Below are positions 60,911 through 64,000 of a DNA stretch of 64,000 nt, one piece after another. The notes beneath the pieces are model-generated. The model was not told where the DNA came from. It saw nothing but the letters and a program-made list of their open reading frames with translations, and searched no databases. Origin of the DNA: Archangium gephyra. GTDB taxonomy: Bacteria; Myxococcota; Myxococcia; Myxococcales; Myxococcaceae. Positions within the stretch are counted from its first letter, which is position 1. Each line of letters begins with the position of its first letter. A program made the position numbers and the translations under genes. The stretch covers positions 8,766,501 to 8,830,500 of the forward strand of contig NZ_CP011509.1 of NCBI RefSeq assembly GCF_001027285.1, in the 5' to 3' direction.

Positions 60911-62209
60911 TCAGCCCTGATGGCCCCGCAGCGGCCGGAAGAAATCCCGGATGTCCTGGACCAGGCGCTCCGGCTGCTCCATGTGGGCGAAGTGGCCGCC
61001 CGCGGGGAGGACGTTCCAGCTGCGCAGGTCGTAGTACTGCTCGGCCCAGCTGCGCGGCATCTGGACGACATCCTTGGGCATGATGGTCACGCCCGTGGGA
61101 ACATCGACCATGCGAGGACCCGCGTGCGAGGGCTCCCAGGGGTGGTGGGCGGTCTCGTAGTAGAAGCGCGTGGCGCTGTCGAAAGTCTCGGTGGCCCAGA
61201 AGAGGGTCATCGCGGTGAGCAGCTCGTCCTTGGAGAAGGCCTTCTCCACATCGCCGTCGCAGTCACTCCAGGCCCTGCGCTTCTCGAGGAACCAGGCGCA
61301 CATGCCCGCGGGCGAGTCGTGCATGGCATACGCGAGCGTCTGCGGACGGGTGCTCTGGATGCCCACGTAGCCGGTGCCATCCCGCAGGAAGTTCACGGTC
61401 CGGGCAAGCGCCTGCTGCTCGTCGGGGGCGTAGGCCTCAGGGGTCGGAATGCTCTGGGGGTTGGTGTTGGCATCGAGGGGCATCGGGAAGGTGAGGTGGA
61501 TGCCAATCATATGCTCCGGGTAGCGGTGGCCGAGCTGCGAGGAGACGAACGAACCGATGTCACTCCCCTGCGCACCGAAGCGCGAATACCCCAACCCCTC
61601 CATGAGCCGCACCCAGAGATCCGCCGTCCTCATGAAGTTGACGCCCGTCTGCTTCAGGGGCGTGGAGAAGCCAAAGCCGGGCAACGAGGGCACCACCACG
61701 TCGAAGGCGTCGTTCGGATTTCCCCCGAACTCGGCCGGGTGCGTCAGGGGACGGATGACCTTGTGCAGGTCCCAGAACGTCCAGGGCCAGCCATGGGTCA
61801 GCACGAGCGGTATGGGACGCGGCCCCTGGCCCTTCTCGTGGATGAAGTGGATGGGAATACCATCGAAGTTGACGCGATAATGAGAGAAGGCATTGATGGC
61901 CTGCTCCTGGGCCCTCCAGTTGAACTCCTTGGCCCAGTAGCGCACCAGCTCGGTGAGGTACCCCTGCTCGGTGCCGTAGCCCCAGTCCGCGTTGCCGTAG
62001 TCCCCCGCCCAGCGCGTCCGTGTCAGGCGCTGACGGAGATCCTCCAGGAGGTGCTCGGGGATGGAGACATGGAAGCGCTCCGCATTCAGGGTTCCCGCCG
62101 GCTTCTTCGTGTGCTTCGCGTAGACGTGTGAGTGCCGCCTGACGCCCAGCTTGTCAGCCGCCTGCTTCCACTCCGAAGAATTCCAGACAAGAGGTTTGAT
62201 CGAAAGCAT
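60911..62209 (-). CDS. Epoxide hydrolase family protein (EHN + alpha/beta hydrolase)
   Basis: A 432-residue protein. Residues ~30-115 form the EHN N-terminal domain (FHVSIPEHLLEDLRQRLTRTRWAGDYGNADWGYGTEQGYLTELVRYWA). The alpha/beta hydrolase follows, with oxyanion motif HGWP, nucleophile Asp in GAQGSDIGSFVSSQ and catalytic His in GGHFAHMEQPE, close to the C-terminus. Microsomal-type epoxide hydrolases open epoxides by an ester intermediate. The canonical GGDWG is here GSDIG. The ATG at 62209 has GAGGAG upstream. Confidence 0.87.
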   Translation of the reverse strand: MLSIKPLVWNSSEWKQAADKLGVRRHSHVYAKHTKKPAGTLNAERFHVSIPEHLLEDLRQRLTRTRWAGDYGNADWGYGTEQGYLTELVRYWAKEFNWRAQEQAINAFSHYRVNFDGIPIHFIHEKGQGPRPIPLVLTHGWPWTFWDLHKVIRPLTHPAEFGGNPNDAFDVVVPSLPGFGFSTPLKQTGVNFMRTADLWVRLMEGLGYSRFGAQGSDIGSFVSSQLGHRYPEHMIGIHLTFPMPLDANTNPQSIPTPEAYAPDEQQALARTVNFLRDGTGYVGIQSTRPQTLAYAMHDSPAGMCAWFLEKRRAWSDCDGDVEKAFSKDELLTAMTLFWATETFDSATRFYYETAHHPWEPSHAGPRMVDVPTGVTIMPKDVVQMPRSWAEQYYDLRSWNVLPAGGHFAHMEQPERLVQDIRDFFRPLRGHQG

Positions 62210-62319
62210 GTTCGGACTCCTCAACTGGGGACGACGCCTCAGCCAGGAAGAAGACTAGAGAGATTGCCCCGATTGAGAAGTGAATCAGTTCACACGAAAG
62301 CTGTGAAGGAGTACACGGC

Positions 62320-64000
62320 TCAGGCCGCGGCCCGGCCGCTCCCAGGCGCCATGCCCAAGGCTGTCCCTTGCTCAGAGGAAGTCGTGCCTGGCAGCTCCGC
62401 CTTGCCTGTCTTGATGAGCGCGTATCCGGCGCCTACGGCCAGTGAACCCGCTGAGATTGACAGCAAATACAGCAGCACGTGATTGACCGCGTTGGGGATC
62501 AGCAGCACGAACAGCCCCCCATGGGGGGCCATCAACTGCACGCCGAAGTACATCGACAACGCCCCTGTCAGCGCTCCACCCATCATGCTGACAGGAATCA
62601 CGCGCAGGGGATCCTTGGCCATGAAGGGGATGGCGCCCTCGGAGATGAAGCACAGGCCCAACACCAACGAGGCCTTGCCCGCTTCACGCTCCGGCTTCGA
62701 GAACTTGTTCCGGGCCAGGAGGCTCGCCAGGCCCATGCCAATGGGTGGCACCATGCCAGCCGCCATGATCGCGGCCATGGGGCCGTACGAGCCGGCACCC
62801 GCCGACAGCAGTCCCACGCCAAAGGTATATGCCGCCTTGTTGATCGGACCGCCGAGATCGAAACACATCATCGCGCCGAGCAGCACCCCGAGCAGGATGG
62901 CATTGCCGGAGTTCATGTTCGTCAGGAAGCCCGTCACCGCCGACATGATCGCGGCCATGGGCGCGCCGACGACGTAGATCATCACCAATCCGGTGATGAG
63001 GCTCGCCACGAGCGGGATGATCAGGATGGGCTTCAGCGATTCCACGCTGGCCGGGAGCTTGACGTAGCGGCTCAGGCCCCGTGCCGCGTAGCCAGCGATG
63101 AAGCCCGCGGCGATGCCCCCGAGGAAGCCGGCCCCGAGCTCGTTCGCCAGATAGCCGCCAATCATCCCAGGCGCGATTCCGGGCCGGTCGGCGATGGAGT
63201 AGGCGATGTACCCGGCGAGCAGCGGCACCATCAGCTTGAACGCCGCCCCACCGCCAATGCGCATCAGCGCCGCCGCCAGCGAGCCCTCCTGCTTGAAGGC
63301 GTCGATGCCGAACACGAAGGACAGGGCGATCAGCAGGCCGCCCGCGACAACCATCGGCAGCATGAAGGACACGCCGGTCAGCAGATGCTGGTAGGGGCCA
63401 CCCCGGCCGGCCGCCTTGCCTCCCCCACCCTCCGCCGCCGGACGGCCCGGCTCACCCGCCATGACCTGGGCCTTCTCCAGCGCATCGCGAATCGTCTGCT
63501 CGGACTTCTTCAGCGCGGTGCCGGTGGAGGTCCTCCACACCCGCTTGCCCGCGAACCGCGAGGAGTCGACCTCGATGTCGACGGCCAGGATGACCACCTC
63601 GGCGTCCCGGATCTCCTCCGCGGTCAGCGGATCCTGCGCCCCCACCGAGCCTCGCGTCTCGACGCGGATGGGATGACCGAGCCCCTGCCCCGCCCGCGTC
63701 AGCGCCTCGGCCGCCATGAATGTGTGGGCGACCCCCGTGGGACAGGCCGTCACGGCCACGATCTTCTTTCCCCCCTCCGTGGAGGGCCGGGCCATGGGCG
63801 CGGGCGCTGCCTCGGTGTGGCTGGCCGCGGCGGCCGCCGTCAGCGGACTGGCACTCAGTTCGGCCTGCTTCAGGAAGGCATCCGGGTCAGGGAGTGCCTC
63901 GGAGATCGGCGCCTGGTAGACGCGCTTGCCGACGAACCGGGAGAGGTCCACGGGCGCGCTCGCCGCGACGACAACCAGGTCAGCGGCCTCGAGCGCCGCG
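62320..64000 (-). CDS. Fructose PTS transporter, IIB'-IIB-IIC, partial at 5' end
   Basis: The gene runs off the window; about 560 residues are visible. The first residues (LVVVAASAPVDLSRFVGKRVYQAP) are the end of an inactive IIB' domain. A full IIB domain follows with the phospho-accepting Cys in TACPTGVAHTFMAAEAL, then an IIC membrane domain of about nine helices with GVSFMLPMVVAGGLLIALSFV and the substrate loop APHGGLFV. It is similar to FruA (fructose uptake and phosphorylation). No IIA/HPr is in the visible part; they may lie upstream beyond the window. Confidence 0.9.
   Translation of the reverse strand, partial: AALEAADLVVVAASAPVDLSRFVGKRVYQAPISEALPDPDAFLKQAELSASPLTAAAAASHTEAAPAPMARPSTEGGKKIVAVTACPTGVAHTFMAAEALTRAGQGLGHPIRVETRGSVGAQDPLTAEEIRDAEVVILAVDIEVDSSRFAGKRVWRTSTGTALKKSEQTIRDALEKAQVMAGEPGRPAAEGGGGKAAGRGGPYQHLLTGVSFMLPMVVAGGLLIALSFVFGIDAFKQEGSLAAALMRIGGGAAFKLMVPLLAGYIAYSIADRPGIAPGMIGGYLANELGAGFLGGIAAGFIAGYAARGLSRYVKLPASVESLKPILIIPLVASLITGLVMIYVVGAPMAAIMSAVTGFLTNMNSGNAILLGVLLGAMMCFDLGGPINKAAYTFGVGLLSAGAGSYGPMAAIMAAGMVPPIGMGLASLLARNKFSKPEREAGKASLVLGLCFISEGAIPFMAKDPLRVIPVSMMGGALTGALSMYFGVQLMAPHGGLFVLLIPNAVNHVLLYLLSISAGSLAVGAGYALIKTGKAELPGTTSSEQGTALGMAPGSGRAAA

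Overview
The window looks like chromosomal DNA from a myxobacterium of the Cystobacter/Archangium/Myxococcus type (suborder Cystobacterineae). GC is high throughout and codon third positions are strongly G/C. Family-level markers agree: an MglA-like gliding GTPase, a DUF4388 protein, a SitA/SitI-type lipoprotein toxin with its double-CXXCG immunity protein, a CglD-like VWA/thrombospondin-3 lipoprotein, a lipoprotein with NGLAF repeats, and many secreted or lipid-anchored surface proteins. No rRNA, tRNA, CRISPR array, insertion sequence or replication origin was recognised.

Layout. 1-5.5 kb: the tail of an M20 amidohydrolase, a lower-GC membrane protein, the NGLAF-repeat lipoprotein, a pirin/MarR pair sharing an operator-like motif, and a broken beta-helix protein followed by about 0.9 kb of unrecognised DNA. 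5.5-13.5 kb: a membrane protein, an AnmK gene interrupted at a C10 tract, the MglA-like GTPase, a two-gene SIR2 + HAM1-like unit, a DUF4388 protein, an alkaline-phosphatase-superfamily enzyme and a metallopeptidase lipoprotein. 13.5-17.7 kb: a GbsR/MarR-type regulator with a half-site array, a cupredoxin-like lipoprotein, the SitA/SitI pair, and an Ig-like lipoprotein beside a palindrome-rich intergenic region. 17.7-31.3 kb: mostly metabolic and redox genes (serine beta-lactamase-like hydrolase, two flavin disulfide oxidoreductase-family proteins, AraC regulator, VOC protein, truncated haemoglobin, MFS exporter, pectinacetylesterase-family hydrolase, L-serine dehydratase, ChaC).

31.3-38.2 kb: a large FG-GAP/MopE-repeat lipoprotein and a LuxR-type regulator, each preceded by the same 16-bp palindrome, then secreted proteins and a short-chain dehydrogenase remnant. 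38.2-46.1 kb: a metal-resistance cluster on the minus strand reading chrA, BlaI-type repressor, CusC-, CusB- and CusA-like genes. 46.3-60.2 kb: mostly secreted or surface proteins, including a 1450-residue modular amylase, an 899-residue Ig-repeat lipoprotein, the CglD-like protein and a beta-propeller-like lipoprotein. 60.2-64 kb: a UreH/NixA-type metal transporter, an epoxide hydrolase and a fructose PTS IIBC gene running off the window.

The strongest lead for an undescribed or recently described system is 9108-10508. It pairs a SIR2-domain protein with a HAM1-like protein whose catalytic aspartate is replaced. This resembles the KomB/KomC effector half of the Kongming anti-phage system, but with no adenosine deaminase (KomA) in the window. 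The second lead is the SitA/SitI kin-discrimination pair at 15163-16483.
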